Notes: generated by a model from the sequence alone, not told the origin. Shown: positions 36,663-46,375, numbered from the stretch's first letter. The stretch is DNA of 64,000 bases from Microbacterium kunmingense (GCF_023155745.1 NZ_JAKNUS010000007.1:124001-188000); one strand, 5' to 3'. Numbers and translations are program-made.

Positions 36663-38216
36663 TCACGCCGTACGGTTGCGCACCGTCCGCAGGACAGCGC
36701 CTGCGGCGATGAGTCCGAGCGCGAGCAGCAGCGCCGCTGGGCCGGTCATCGTCCCGCCAGTGGCGGCAAGGGGCACGGATGCGCTGGCGGTGCCACCCAT
36801 CACGCGCTGCGCGGCGAGTGACGGCCCAGCGTATGTGCCGGCGACGCCCGACGTGCCGGGCTGTCCGGGGGTTCCGGGCGTGCCGGGCTGTCCGGGGGTC
36901 CCGGGCGTGCCGGGCGTTCCGGGCGTGCCGGGCGTGCCGGGCGTTCCCGGGGTTCCGGGCGTGCCGGGCGTTCCAGGAGTTCCGGGCTGTCCGGGGGTGC
37001 CCGGCGTACCGGGCGTGCCCGGGGTCCCCGGCTGACCCGGGGTTCCAGGCAAGCCAGGCGTGCCGGGTGTTCCCGGTGTTCCGGGCTGTCCGGGCGTTCC
37101 CGGTGTTCCGGGCTGTCCGGGCGTCCCCGGGGTTTCGGGCTGTCCAGGAGTCCCCGGGGTGCCGGGCGTCCCCGGCACGACCGTGGTCGAGCCGGTCTCG
37201 CTGTCTCCGCTGACCGAGATGGCATTGCCGCCGATGGTGACGGGTAGCGTGATCGGCGCCAGGATCTGGGATCCGCCGAGGATGCTGTCCTCGCCGGAGG
37301 TCACCCCGGTGATCCCGCCGTTCCCGCCCGTGTTCACGACGGTCGACGACGAGCTGTCGCTGTCGCCGATGCCGGAGACGGCGTTTCCGACGACGGTGAC
37401 GGGTGCGGTGATGGGGGCGATGACCTGGGTTCCGCCGAGGATGCTGTCCTCGCCGGAGGTCACACCGGTGATCCCGCCGCCGGTGCCGCTGCCGTTCCCG
37501 CCGGTGGTGACGGCGGTGTCGGAGTTGCTGTGGCTGTCGCCGATGCCGGAGATGGCGTTTCCGGCGACAGTGACGGGTGTGGTGATGGGGGCGATGACCT
37601 GGGTTCCGCCGAGGATGCTGTCCTCGCCGGAGGTCACCCCGGTGATCCCCCCGCCGGTGCCGCTGCCGTTCCCGCCGGTGGTGACGGCGGTGTCGGAGTT
37701 GCTGTGGCTGTCGCCGATGACCGAAACGGCGTTGCCGGCGACCGTCACCGGCGCATCGACCGACACGATCCCTTGGGTGCCACCGAGGATGCTGTCCTCG
37801 CCGGAGGTCTCGGCCGTGACCGGCGCCGAGACGGGCGCCGACATGGTCGTCGACGACTCCGACGAACTGTCGCCGATCACCGAGATGGCGTTCCCGGAGA
37901 CGGTGACCGGCGCGTCGACGTCGAGGACGGCCTGCGAGCCCGATCCGATCCCGTCGGAGCCGTCGGTGGTGGCTGCCGACGAGCCGCCGCTTGTGGGCGC
38001 GGTCGACGTCTCCGCTGACGACTCGCTGTCGCCGATCACCGAGACGGCGTTGCCGACGACCGACACCGGTGCGTTGAGTTCGACGACGGCTTGGGTGCCG
38101 GAGAGGAGGCCGTCCTCCCCCGTGGTTTCGGCCGCGGTGGCGACCGTTGCGCCGAACAGCGTGAGACCGCCGGCGATCACCGTGCCCCAAAGGGCACGTT
38201 TGACGAACGTGTGCAT
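36663..38216 (-). CDS. Surface protein: chaplin-like repeats, collagen-like tract, LAXTG anchor
   Basis: An exported 517-residue protein. A signal peptide (1-29, ending ATVATAA) is followed by six repeats of about 45 residues centred on [15 protein letters not shown], spanning about 45-345. Streptomyces chaplins carry a similar VNVCGNxVxVIG core, but the cysteine is missing here. A collagen-like GXX tract follows (about 355-465, [10 protein letters not shown] units). The C-terminus has LAATGG at about 483, a hydrophobic helix and RTVRNRTA, a sortase E-type LAXTG signal. RBS GGGAG precedes ATG 38216. The gene upstream on the same strand encodes another exported protein. A structural, adhesive or hydrophobic surface fibre is inferred. 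Confidence 0.75.
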   Translation of the reverse strand: MHTFVKRALWGTVIAGGLTLFGATVATAAETTGEDGLLSGTQAVVELNAPVSVVGNAVSVIGDSESSAETSTAPTSGGSSAATTDGSDGIGSGSQAVLDVDAPVTVSGNAISVIGDSSSESSTTMSAPVSAPVTAETSGEDSILGGTQGIVSVDAPVTVAGNAVSVIGDSHSNSDTAVTTGGNGSGTGGGITGVTSGEDSILGGTQVIAPITTPVTVAGNAISGIGDSHSNSDTAVTTGGNGSGTGGGITGVTSGEDSILGGTQVIAPITAPVTVVGNAVSGIGDSDSSSSTVVNTGGNGGITGVTSGEDSILGGSQILAPITLPVTIGGNAISVSGDSETGSTTVVPGTPGTPGTPGQPETPGTPGQPGTPGTPGQPGTPGTPGTPGLPGTPGQPGTPGTPGTPGTPGQPGTPGTPGTPGTPGTPGTPGTPGTPGTPGTPGQPGTPGTPGQPGTSGVAGTYAGPSLAAQRVMGGTASASVPLAATGGTMTGPAALLLALGLIAAGAVLRTVRNRTA

Positions 38217-38295
38217 GAAAGGTTCTCCCTTGAACTGATGGATGTCGCGCGAACGCGGATGACTCTGCGGGCGCCGCAAAGCGGCGCGGAGTCCA

Positions 38296-39516
38296 TCAGT
38301 CGGGAGAGGAATCGGTGTCGTAGATCGGCGCCCCGGGCAGGCGGTCGTCGTCGGGACCGGCGCGTCGCATCCAGGCACGGTATGCGAAGAGCGGTCCGAA
38401 GGCGATCAGCCCCCAGGCGCCGAAGCCGGCGCCGCCGGACGCGGCGGCGGTGGCATCGCCGGGGAGAACTCCCCCGGGTGAGTCGAAGGGTCCGCCGCGA
38501 TCGAAGGCGACGGCGGGGATGGTGGACGCGTCGCTCGCTTCCGCCGTTGTGACGACGGTGTGCGTTCCCGGTCCGATCGGCGCCGGGGATGCACCGTACA
38601 GGCTCTGGAAGAGCTGAAGAATGCCGGATGCTGCGAGCGAGGCCGTCTCGGCTGCATCCGCCTTCTGAGTTTCCGGAACGGCGACGTCGACGATCGACGT
38701 GGACGGAACGAGGGAAGGCCCGGTCTCAGGGCGGTCGGTGGAAAGCGGCGGCCGGACAACGGGCAACGCGGGGATCGGGGCGGCGGGCGCGACGTTGTCA
38801 CCCGACTCGCCGATCGTCTCACCGATCGACCCGAGGCCGCCGTCGAGCGATCCGCCGACCTGCTCGACCGCGTCGGGAAGGCCGAGTTCCTCGGCAACGT
38901 CACCGACGATCGGCGTGTGCTCGACGACGTCGGTCACGACGCCCACAACCCCCGACACGGGTCCCTGCTCACCCACCGACTCCACCACGTCACCGACGGT
39001 GTCGAGTGCGGATGACGCGACGTCGGCCACGGGGGTGACGATGGGCTGCAGCGGGGCTGCGTCCAACAGGACGCCCGCCTTATCGGTGACACCGTCGACG
39101 GCGGACCCGGCTGTGCCGGTGAGGGCGCCGACAGCGTCGTTGACGACCACTGCTCCGCCGCCGACGATCTCGCCGACGGCCTCTCCGGCCATGTCGAGGA
39201 CAGGTTCTGCGACCGTGTCGACCGCGTCCGCGACGGGCTCGGCAACCTTCTCGACCGTCGCGGTCCCCCCGCCGACCACGTCACCGGCGGTCTCGACGAC
39301 CGGCTGAGCCACCGGGCCGACAGCCTCCGTGCCGCTTTCTGCGACGGTGGTCACGGCACCCAGCAGTCCCCCAGAATCCTGCGACTCATCGGCGAGTGCG
39401 CTCGAGGACGACAGTCCGAGCACGAAGGACACCAGCATCCATCCGATCGCGACGCCCAACCCCGCCAGCACAAGCTGCGCGAGTCGCGGGTTCCGACCGG
39501 GGACTGCCGAGTCCAT
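38296..39516 (-). CDS. Exported Val/Ala/Gly-rich membrane-anchored protein
   Basis: A 406-residue protein. N-terminal membrane segment (about 12-35), then a long low-complexity domain of degenerate repeats such as [24 protein letters not shown], without cysteines, and a C-terminal hydrophobic segment ([21 protein letters not shown], about 363-383). It lies 79 bp upstream of the chaplin/collagen gene on the same strand, so the two are probably an operon. No enzymatic motif. A partner in a surface layer is a guess. Confidence 0.6.
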   Translation of the reverse strand: MDSAVPGRNPRLAQLVLAGLGVAIGWMLVSFVLGLSSSSALADESQDSGGLLGAVTTVAESGTEAVGPVAQPVVETAGDVVGGGTATVEKVAEPVADAVDTVAEPVLDMAGEAVGEIVGGGAVVVNDAVGALTGTAGSAVDGVTDKAGVLLDAAPLQPIVTPVADVASSALDTVGDVVESVGEQGPVSGVVGVVTDVVEHTPIVGDVAEELGLPDAVEQVGGSLDGGLGSIGETIGESGDNVAPAAPIPALPVVRPPLSTDRPETGPSLVPSTSIVDVAVPETQKADAAETASLAASGILQLFQSLYGASPAPIGPGTHTVVTTAEASDASTIPAVAFDRGGPFDSPGGVLPGDATAAASGGAGFGAWGLIAFGPLFAYRAWMRRAGPDDDRLPGAPIYDTDSSPD

Positions 39517-39588
39517 CCTTCACCTCCGCACGCGAATGATTCGCTCCGCGCGTCATCGCGCGGATCTGGGGTGCCTGGATTTCCGACC

Positions 39589-40107
39589 CTATGACTGAGC
39601 TATGAGCCTGTCAAGGGGCCCCGGATCGAGCCGCAGCTCGAAGCACAGCGAGTTCGGCATGGTGGCGCGGTACGGCTCGTACACCGGAATCGGGGTGAAT
39701 CCGAGGCTGGAGTACAGCGCGATCGACTCCGGTTGCGGAGCGCCGGTCTGCAGGATGAGGCGTCGTGCGCCGCCTTCCACGGCTCGGTCGATGACCCGGT
39801 GGGTGAGGGCGCGGCCGATGCCGCGGCCGCGAGCGCCGGATGTCACGACGAGACGTTTCAGTTCCCACTCGGCTCCAAGGCGGCGGAGCATGACGTGTCC
39901 CGCCGGCTCGTCATCGAGGAGGGCGATCCAGGTCGATACGACGTCATCCGGCGCTACGCGAAGCGCCTCGATCCGCGCGGCCGCGACCTCGGCGGGCTCG
40001 TCTCGGTTCAGCGGACCGTACCGTCGGTCGAGGTCCTCATCGAGGTGGGCGCGCAGGCTCGTGGCTCGCGGATCGTCCACGTCGACCTCGAGAATCTGAT
40101 ACGTCAC
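39589..40107 (-). CDS. GNAT-family N-acetyltransferase
   Basis: About 172 residues from a GTG at 40107; longer starts up to 40170 are possible but would cover a DnaA box. Acetyl-CoA-binding motif is LVVTSGARGRGIGRALTHRV, followed by RRLILQTGAPQPESIALYSS and LGFTPIPVYEPYR. The substrate is unknown. Divergent from dnaB. Confidence 0.8.
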   Translation of the reverse strand: MTYQILEVDVDDPRATSLRAHLDEDLDRRYGPLNRDEPAEVAAARIEALRVAPDDVVSTWIALLDDEPAGHVMLRRLGAEWELKRLVVTSGARGRGIGRALTHRVIDRAVEGGARRLILQTGAPQPESIALYSSLGFTPIPVYEPYRATMPNSLCFELRLDPGPLDRLIAQS

Positions 40108-40162
40108 CCTTCCATCCTCGCGGTGTTGCGGCATCCGGATGACCGCGGACACCGCTCGCAGG

Positions 40163-40361
40163 TTGTCCACACCTGTTTGTCAAGTCGGCAAACCTTCAAC
40201 GAATACTTCAACCACATCGTTATCCACATTCTGCGGGTCAGGAAAAGCCTGATCAAAGGCAATATCAGACGCGACTGACCCGCCCATTCCCAAAGTTGTC
40301 CACAGCGGTTGTTCACAGGCCATGCGGCGTTTCGCGCACAGTTTGCACAGAGTTATCCACA
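40163..40361 (+). promoter_or_regulatory. Cluster of five DnaA boxes upstream of dnaB
   Basis: TTGTCCACA at 40163-40171, TTATCCACA at 40220-40228, TTGTCCACA at 40296-40304, TTGTTCACA at 40309-40317 and TTATCCACA at 40353-40361. All have the same orientation, towards dnaB. They occupy the 417-bp gap between the GNAT gene and dnaB, which has no other gene. Confidence 0.85.
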
Positions 40362-40524
40362 GGTCGTCTTGCGACTGTCGGAGCCCCTCCTTAGCGTGAG
40401 TGGAGCTCAGGACGAGCCGCGCGCACAGCGTCGATGTGGACGCTGCGGGAGATCACCGACCCGGGGCCGGCGTGACGGTTCGTTGCTTTCGCGCGCGCAC
40501 AAGAAGTGGGAGAACACATCGCCT

Positions 40525-41892
40525 ATGTCGATCGCAGACATCTCTGATGAACGCATGGGCGGTCGCCGCGAGCCGGAACGCACGCCACCGCACGACATGG
40601 CCGCCGAGCAGAGCACGCTCGGCGGAATGCTGCTGTCGAAGGATGCGGTCGCCGACGTCATCGAGACGCTGCGCGGCGCGGACTTCTACATCCCGAAGCA
40701 CGAGGTCATCTACGAGGCGATCCTGTCGCTGTACTCGCACGGCGAGCCGACCGACGTCATCGCGGTCACCGACGAACTGATCAAGACCGGCGACCTGCAG
40801 CGCGCGGGCGGTGCTGACTACCTCCACACGCTCACCTCGATCGTGCCGACGGCGGCAAACGCGGGCTACTACGCATCGATCGTGGCGGAGCGCGCGCTGC
40901 TGCGCCGTCTCGTCGAGGCCGGGACGCGCATCGTGCAGATGGGCTACAAGGGCGAGGGCGATGCGATCGAGCTCGTCAACAACGCCCAGGCCGAGATCTA
41001 CTCCGTCAACAGCGGGCAGGAGACCGAGGATTACGTCCCGCTGACCATTGCCGTCGACGCTGCGGTCGACGAGATCGAGGCCGCGCGGGGGCGCGACGGT
41101 CAGATGACCGGCATCCCGACCGGTTTCTCAGGACTCGACCAGCTCACGAACGGTCTGCACCCCGGTCAGATGATCGTCGTCGCGGCACGGCCCGCTATGG
41201 GCAAATCAACCCTGGCTCTCGATTTCGCGCGTGCGGCCGCGATCAAGAACAACATGCCGACTATCGTCTTCTCCCTCGAGATGGGGCGAAGCGAGATCGC
41301 GATGCGCCTGATGAGCGCCGAGGCGGCTGTGCCGCTGCAGAACATGCGCAAGGGCACCCTCGATTCGCGCGACTGGACGACGATCGCCTCCACGCGCGGC
41401 CGGATCAATGACGCGCCCCTTTACATCGACGACAGCCCGAACATGACCCTCGTCGAGATCCGCGCGAAGTGCCGTCGCCTCAAGCAGCGGGTCGGTCTGA
41501 AGATGGTCATCATCGACTACCTGCAGCTGATGACGAGCGGCAAGCGCGTCGAGTCGCGTCAGCAGGAGGTCTCGGAGTTCTCCCGTGCCCTGAAGCTTCT
41601 CGCCAAGGAACTCCAGGTGCCGGTGATCGCCCTGTCGCAGCTGAACCGTGGTCCCGAGCAGCGAGCCGACAAGAAGCCGGCGCTGTCAGACCTCCGTGAA
41701 TCGGGATCGATCGAGCAGGATGCCGACATGGTCGTCCTCCTTCACCGGGAGGCGGCGTATGAGCGCGACAGTCCCCGCGCGGGAGAGGCCGATCTGATCG
41801 TGGCCAAGCACCGCAACGGGCCGACCGACACCGTCGTCGTGGCGTTCCAGGGTCATTTCTCGCGGTTCACCGACATGGCTGTGGGGATGTAG
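40525..41892 (+). CDS. dnaB: Replicative DNA helicase DnaB
   Basis: Hexameric fork helicase, 455 residues. N-terminal domain (PPHDMAAEQSTLGGMLLSKD), linker, and RecA-like domain with Walker A (RPAMGKST), Walker B region (LKMVIIDYLQLM) and the DLRESGSIEQDAD motif. No intein, unlike several actinobacterial dnaB genes. Start ATG 40525 is preceded by GTGGGAGAA. Its stop codon is immediately followed by the left repeat of the metal island. Confidence 0.97.
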   Translation: MSIADISDERMGGRREPERTPPHDMAAEQSTLGGMLLSKDAVADVIETLRGADFYIPKHEVIYEAILSLYSHGEPTDVIAVTDELIKTGDLQRAGGADYLHTLTSIVPTAANAGYYASIVAERALLRRLVEAGTRIVQMGYKGEGDAIELVNNAQAEIYSVNSGQETEDYVPLTIAVDAAVDEIEAARGRDGQMTGIPTGFSGLDQLTNGLHPGQMIVVAARPAMGKSTLALDFARAAAIKNNMPTIVFSLEMGRSEIAMRLMSAEAAVPLQNMRKGTLDSRDWTTIASTRGRINDAPLYIDDSPNMTLVEIRAKCRRLKQRVGLKMVIIDYLQLMTSGKRVESRQQEVSEFSRALKLLAKELQVPVIALSQLNRGPEQRADKKPALSDLRESGSIEQDADMVVLLHREAAYERDSPRAGEADLIVAKHRNGPTDTVVVAFQGHFSRFTDMAVGM

Positions 41893-41968
41893 GACAATTG
41901 TAGGGATTTTTCTAAAATGTCCATTTCGCAGATGAAGTGTCCACGTGGTGTCCATATGGACATTTCGG
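41893..41968 (+). repeat. Left 76-bp direct repeat bounding the metal island
   Basis: 69 of 76 positions match the right copy at 60631-60706. It contains AAATGTCCA-type motifs and the palindrome TGTCCATATGGACA. It could be the end of an IS21-like element, whose termini carry multiple short repeats, or an attachment site. The remainder of the 303-bp gap to copZ holds the copper operator and nothing else. Confidence 0.8.
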
Positions 41969-42123
41969 TCGGGTGGTTCGGGTGATCTCTCCTGCAGCAA
42001 GGGGATAGCTGCTGGGCGGGAGACGTAATTCACGCACAGGCGGCCGGTTCGAGGCGGTAGGTCTCACGCGATGCCACAAACAAATCTGAGCATGGACACC
42101 ACGATTTCCTCAGTACTCCGGAA

Positions 42124-42138
42124 TACCCTAGGGGGGTA
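42124..42138. promoter_or_regulatory. CsoR-type operator upstream of copZ
   Basis: TACCCTAGGGGGGTA, a GC-rich palindrome of the type bound by CsoR repressors, 57 bp before the copZ start. Two CsoR genes are in the island. Confidence 0.75.
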
Positions 42139-42195
42139 GGGGTGTTAGGGTGGGTGTCGCCGATTCTGGCGCATCACCGACGGAAGGAAACCATC

Positions 42196-42405
42196 ATGGC
42201 CACCAGCGAGTACCAGGTCACCGGCATGACGTGCGGACACTGCGAGATGTCCATCCGTGAAGAGGTCTCCCAGATCCCCGGCGTGGACGAGATCCAGGTG
42301 AGCGCCCAGACCGGCAAGCTCGTCGTGTCTTCCACCAGTGCTCTGGATGACGCCGCCGTGCTGGCCGCGGTCGACGAGGCTGGTTACTCCGCGGTGCGCG
42401 CCTGA
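42196..42405 (+). CDS. copZ: Copper chaperone CopZ (HMA domain)
   Basis: A 69-residue heavy-metal-associated domain with GMTCGHC at residues 10-16. It binds Cu(I) and hands it to CopA. RBS GGAAGG; its TGA overlaps the start of the next gene (TGATG). First gene behind the CsoR operator. Confidence 0.94.
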   Translation: MATSEYQVTGMTCGHCEMSIREEVSQIPGVDEIQVSAQTGKLVVSSTSALDDAAVLAAVDEAGYSAVRA

Positions 42406-43367
42406 TGAACGCTGCGGGACGACTCAGCCTGTATGGCGCCGGCGTCGTCGTGGCTTTCGGCGGGGCGTTCGGCATCGCGGCAGCTGTCGTCCCGGACAGC
42501 GCCGTCGCCAACTGGACGGCCGCGGCTGACGACAGCTCGATGGCCGATCACGCCGGCATGACCGGCGAGGACACCGCCGAGACCGCCACCATCCCCGGCG
42601 TCTCCCTCTCCGGTTACGGATACGAACTCAGCCCGATCGCCGCGCCCACCGGAACGGGCGAGTCAGGCGAGTTGAGCTTCCAGATCCTCGACGCTGACGG
42701 GACTGCGCTGACCGCGTACGAGTCCTCGCATGAGAAGGACCTGCACCTGATCGTGGTGCGCACCGATGGAACCCAGTTCCGGCACGTGCACCCCACGCTC
42801 GACGAGGCCACCGGCACCTGGACGACCTCCTGGGAGTGGACCGAAGCCGGCAGCTACCGGATCTATGCCGACTTCGTGCCGGACGTCGCCGACGGCCCCG
42901 ACAAGGTCACCCTGACCCGCACGGTCGACGTCGCGGGCGCGTTCACCCCGAACCCGGCGACCGCCACGTCGACGACAAGCGAGGTCGACGGGTACACGGT
43001 CACCCTCGATGGGGACCTGACCGCGGGGGAGAGCTCCGAGCTAACCTTGTCGGTCACCCGTGACGGGCAGCCAGTCACCACCCTGCAGCCGTACCTTGGG
43101 GCCTTCGGGCACCTCGTCGCGCTGCGCGATGGGGACCTGGCCTACCTGCACGTGCACGCCGAAGGCGACGACCCGCAGGACGGCGACACCGCCGGACCCG
43201 ACATCCGATTCGCGGCCGAGGCGCCTACCACCGGCCGGTACCTGCTCTACCTCGACTTCCAGGTCGACGGGCAGGTCCACACCGCCGAGTTCGTCGTGGA
43301 CGCCGGGCACGGCACCGGCGACACGGACACGGACGACACACACAGCGACACGGGCGACGGTCACTGA
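42405..43367 (+). CDS. Membrane-anchored secreted protein of copper operon
   Basis: A 320-residue protein with an N-terminal signal or anchor (about 5-30: LSLYGAGVVVAFGGAFGIAA) and two beta-rich extracellular domains. Two related segments, HLIVVRTDGTQFRHVHP (about 122-138) and GHLVALRDGDLAYLHVH, each contain a paired His/Met-poor, His-rich HVHP/HVH motif suited to metal binding. The C-terminal tail is Asp/Thr/His-rich. No cysteine. It is co-transcribed with copZ and copA, so periplasmic copper handling is inferred. Confidence 0.7.
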   Translation: MNAAGRLSLYGAGVVVAFGGAFGIAAAVVPDSAVANWTAAADDSSMADHAGMTGEDTAETATIPGVSLSGYGYELSPIAAPTGTGESGELSFQILDADGTALTAYESSHEKDLHLIVVRTDGTQFRHVHPTLDEATGTWTTSWEWTEAGSYRIYADFVPDVADGPDKVTLTRTVDVAGAFTPNPATATSTTSEVDGYTVTLDGDLTAGESSELTLSVTRDGQPVTTLQPYLGAFGHLVALRDGDLAYLHVHAEGDDPQDGDTAGPDIRFAAEAPTTGRYLLYLDFQVDGQVHTAEFVVDAGHGTGDTDTDDTHSDTGDGH

Positions 43368-43402
43368 CCGCCCCGCGGTGATCTGAGAGAAGAAGGAACA
43401 CC

Positions 43403-45676
43403 ATGAGCACCACAGCCCCCGCAGAACAGACCGCGGACTCCGCCGTCGAACTCCAGATCGGCGGGATGACCTGCGCCTCCTGCGCGATGCGGATCGAGAA
43501 AAAGCTGAACAAGCTCGACGGCGTCGCCGCCACGGTCAACTACGCCACCGAGAAGGCGAAGGTCACCATCCCCGCCGGATACGACCCGGCCCTGCTGATC
43601 GCCGAGGTCGAGAAGACCGGCTACAGCGCGGCGCTTCCGGCCCCGAAGAAGGCCAAGAACGACACCGCCGAGGGCGGGGACGCGGACGATGCCGACCCGG
43701 AGCTGACCAGCCTCCGCAATCGGCTCATCGTCTCCATCGTCCTGAGCGTCCCGGTCATCGCGATGGCGATGGTCCCCGCCCTGCAGTTCACCTACTGGCA
43801 GTGGGCGTCGTTGGCGCTGGCGGCGCCGGTCATCGTGTGGGCGGCGTTCCCGTTCCACAAGGCGGCGTGGGCGAACCTCAAGCACGGCACCGCGACGATG
43901 GACACGCTCATCTCGATGGGCACGACCGCCGCGTTCCTGTGGTCGCTGTACGCGCTGTTCTTCGGCACCGCCGGCACCCCCGGGATGACGCACCCGTTCG
44001 AGCTCACCCTCGCCCCCTCGGAAGGAGCCGCGAACATCTACCTCGAAGTCGCCGCCGGGGTGACGATGTTCATCCTCGCCGGCCGCTACTTCGAGAAGCG
44101 GTCCAAGCGTCAGGCCGGCGCCGCGCTGCGCGCGCTGCTCGAGCTCGGCGCGAAGGAAGTATCCGTGCTGCGCGACGGGGTGGAGACGAAGATCCCGGTC
44201 GAGGACCTGCAGGCGGGGGACGAGTTCATCGTCCGCCCGGGCGAGAAGATCGCCACCGACGGTGTCGTGGTTTCCGGCACGTCCGCCGTGGACGCCTCCA
44301 TGCTCACCGGCGAATCCGTCCCGGTCGAGGTCGCCGAAGGCGACCCCGTCACCGGAGCCACGGTGAACGCCGGCGGACGCTTGGTAGTTCGCGCCACTCG
44401 GGTCGGCTCGGACACGCAGCTGGCGCAGATGGCCAAGCTCGTCGAGGACGCCCAGACCGGAAAGGCTGAGGTGCAGCGCCTGGCCGACAAGATCTCCGGC
44501 GTGTTCGTCCCGATTGCGATCCTCATCGCCGTCGTCGCGATGGGGGCATGGTTGGGTGCCGGGTTCCCTGTCGCTGCCGCGTTCACCGCCGCCGTCGCCG
44601 TGCTGGTCATCGCGTGCCCGTGCGCCCTGGGTCTTGCCACGCCGACCGCGCTGCTGGTCGGCACCGGCCGCGGCGCGCAGATGGGCATCCTGATCAAGGG
44701 CCCGGAAGTGCTGGAATCCACCCGCAAGGTCGACACCGTCGTGCTCGATAAGACCGGCACCGTCACCACCGGCAAGATGACCCTGGTCAACGTCGTCACC
44801 GAGCCGGGCACCGATGCGGACGAGCTACTCCGCCTCGCCGGTGCACTCGAAGACGCCTCCGAGCACCCCATCGCGCAGGCGATCGCGAAGGGCGCCACCC
44901 AGCAGACCGGCACCCTCCCCACCGTGGAAGGGTTCACGAACCTGGAAGGCAAGGGCGTGCAGGGTGTCGTCGACGGACACGCACTCATCGTCGGCCGGGA
45001 ATCGCTGCTGGCCGAGTGGTCGCTGCGCCTGAGCGCCGAGGTTGCCGCCGCGAAGGCGCAGGCCGAAAGCGAAGGCAAGACCGTCGTCGCCGTCGGATGG
45101 GATGGTGCCGCTCGCGGCATCCTCATCGTCGCCGACACCGTCAAGCCGACCAGCAAGGAGGCCATCGCCCAGCTCAAGGCACTCGGCCTGACTCCGGTGC
45201 TGCTCACCGGCGACAACGAGGCGGTCGCCCGCCAGATCGCCGCCGAGGTCGGTATCGACCAGGTCATCGCCGAAGTCCTCCCGAAGGACAAGGTCGATGT
45301 CGTCACCCGCCTCCAAGGCGAGGGAAAGGTCGTCGCGATGGTCGGAGACGGTGTCAACGACGCCCCCGCGCTCGCGCAGGCCGACCTCGGCTTGGCGATG
45401 GGAACCGGCACCGACGTCGCGATCGAGGCCTCGGACATCACCCTGGTCCGCGGCGACCTGCGCAGCGCCGCTGACGCGATCCGGCTGTCCCGCAAGACCC
45501 TCGGCACTATCAAGACCAACCTGTTCTGGGCCTTCGCCTACAACACGGCCGCGATCCCGGTCGCAGCCCTCGGTCTCCTCAACCCGATGCTCGCCGGTGC
45601 CGCCATGGCACTGTCCAGCGTGTTCGTCGTGGGCAACAGCCTGCGTCTGCGCGGATTCAAGAGCATCGCCCGCTGA
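43403..45676 (+). CDS. copA: Copper-exporting P-type ATPase (P1B-1)
   Basis: A 757-residue Cu(I) exporter. One N-terminal HMA domain ([16 protein letters not shown]), an acidic linker, eight membrane spans with the CPC ion motif ([16 protein letters not shown]), TGES actuator motif, [10 protein letters not shown] phosphorylation site, [14 protein letters not shown] hinge, and YN and MALSS residues in the last spans, the signature of Cu(I)-specific pumps. It follows the secreted protein gene by 35 bp. Confidence 0.95.
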   Translation: MSTTAPAEQTADSAVELQIGGMTCASCAMRIEKKLNKLDGVAATVNYATEKAKVTIPAGYDPALLIAEVEKTGYSAALPAPKKAKNDTAEGGDADDADPELTSLRNRLIVSIVLSVPVIAMAMVPALQFTYWQWASLALAAPVIVWAAFPFHKAAWANLKHGTATMDTLISMGTTAAFLWSLYALFFGTAGTPGMTHPFELTLAPSEGAANIYLEVAAGVTMFILAGRYFEKRSKRQAGAALRALLELGAKEVSVLRDGVETKIPVEDLQAGDEFIVRPGEKIATDGVVVSGTSAVDASMLTGESVPVEVAEGDPVTGATVNAGGRLVVRATRVGSDTQLAQMAKLVEDAQTGKAEVQRLADKISGVFVPIAILIAVVAMGAWLGAGFPVAAAFTAAVAVLVIACPCALGLATPTALLVGTGRGAQMGILIKGPEVLESTRKVDTVVLDKTGTVTTGKMTLVNVVTEPGTDADELLRLAGALEDASEHPIAQAIAKGATQQTGTLPTVEGFTNLEGKGVQGVVDGHALIVGRESLLAEWSLRLSAEVAAAKAQAESEGKTVVAVGWDGAARGILIVADTVKPTSKEAIAQLKALGLTPVLLTGDNEAVARQIAAEVGIDQVIAEVLPKDKVDVVTRLQGEGKVVAMVGDGVNDAPALAQADLGLAMGTGTDVAIEASDITLVRGDLRSAADAIRLSRKTLGTIKTNLFWAFAYNTAAIPVAALGLLNPMLAGAAMALSSVFVVGNSLRLRGFKSIAR

Positions 45677-45725
45677 CCGGGCAACCCGGCAGCACCTACC
45701 ACCCACATCGGAAGGAACACCACCC

Positions 45726-45968
45726 ATGTCCAGCTGTTGCAGCACCAGCGCCCCCGCCCCCGGCGGCCGTGAGAACCTCCTCGACGCCGCCGGTGGCGCC
45801 GACATGACCACCTGCCCCGTGATGGAGGGCACCCCGGTCAACAAGGCCACCGCCGTGGCGGCCGGCCTGTTCCGCGACTACGAGGGCGAGCGGTACTACT
45901 TCTGCTGCGCCGGCTGCGGTCCCGCGTTCGACGCGGACCCGGCCCGCTACGCCGCCGCCATGGCCTGA
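45726..45968 (+). CDS. YHS-type metal-binding protein 1
   Basis: An 80-residue protein with N-terminal CCS and the YHS-like core TTCPVMEGTPVNK, RDYEGERYYFCCAGCGP, FDADPARYA. Cysteines of CPVM and FCCxxC can hold Cu(I) or another soft metal. It is about 50% identical by eye to the second YHS protein at 50432. Downstream of copA by 49 bp and followed by a 10-bp hairpin. Confidence 0.8.
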   Translation: MSSCCSTSAPAPGGRENLLDAAGGADMTTCPVMEGTPVNKATAVAAGLFRDYEGERYYFCCAGCGPAFDADPARYAAAMA

Positions 45969-45976
45969 GCCTCACT

Positions 45977-46009
45977 CCCGGTGCCCACACACCCCGTGCG
46001 GGCACCGGG
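45977..46009 (+). terminator. Hairpin between YHS gene 1 and csoR1
   Basis: CCCGGTGCCC (45977-45986) pairs with GGGCACCGGG (46000-46009) around a 13-base loop. The next gene starts 14 bp later, so an attenuator separating copA-YHS from the downstream genes is possible. Confidence 0.65.
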
Positions 46010-46023
46010 AGACCGGACCCTTC

Positions 46024-46320
46024 ATGACCTCCACCATCGCGGCCGCCCGCGAACCGGGCTACATCACCGACCCCCGCACCTACCGGAACCGGCTGCGCCG
46101 TCTGGAAGGGCAGATTCGCGGGCTCACCGGGATGATCGAGCAGGAACGCCCCTGCATCGATACCCTCACCCAGATCTCCGCCACCCAACGCGCGCTCCAG
46201 GGTGTCGGTCTCGCCCTGCTGACGGACTACCTGCGCCACGCGCACGCCACCGGCACCCTCACCGACGACACCGTCCTTGATGCCGCCTCGACCGCGATCA
46301 CCCAGCTGATCCGGTCCTGA
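46024..46320 (+). CDS. csoR: CsoR-family regulator 1, non-canonical ligands
   Basis: A 98-residue all-helical DUF156 regulator (RNRLRRLEGQIRGLTGMIEQ). Copper-sensing CsoR uses Cys-x-His-x3-Cys. The first Cys is present (RPCIDTL), but the expected His and second Cys read Tyr and Ala in LLTDYLRHAHATG. Nearby His residues (RHAH) may substitute. It either senses a different ligand, acts constitutively, or works as a heterotetramer with CsoR2. Confidence 0.85.
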   Translation: MTSTIAAAREPGYITDPRTYRNRLRRLEGQIRGLTGMIEQERPCIDTLTQISATQRALQGVGLALLTDYLRHAHATGTLTDDTVLDAASTAITQLIRS

Positions 46321-46375
46321 CCCTGCCCTCCTCGCAGCGCCGCGACCCCCGTACCCCGGAAGCGAACTGCACCTC

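Noticed and set aside
36840..37180. Possible CRISPR or satellite array because of dense short repeats
   Set aside because: The repeats are 9-bp GXX codon triplets within a coding frame, with no equal-length unique spacers.
37060..38238. Plus-strand open frame with PGVPG repeats across the collagen region
   Set aside because: It is the antisense of the GXX coding tract. The minus-strand protein has a signal peptide, repeats and an anchor; the plus-strand one has none.
5000..41000. GGATGCCGC as a KOPS-like FtsK-orienting sequence
   Set aside because: Both orientations are about equally frequent on the right arm, so no strand bias as expected of KOPS.
42000..42120. A gene in the gap between the left repeat and the CsoR box
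   Set aside because: Only short frames without a start or motif; considered promoter and spacer.
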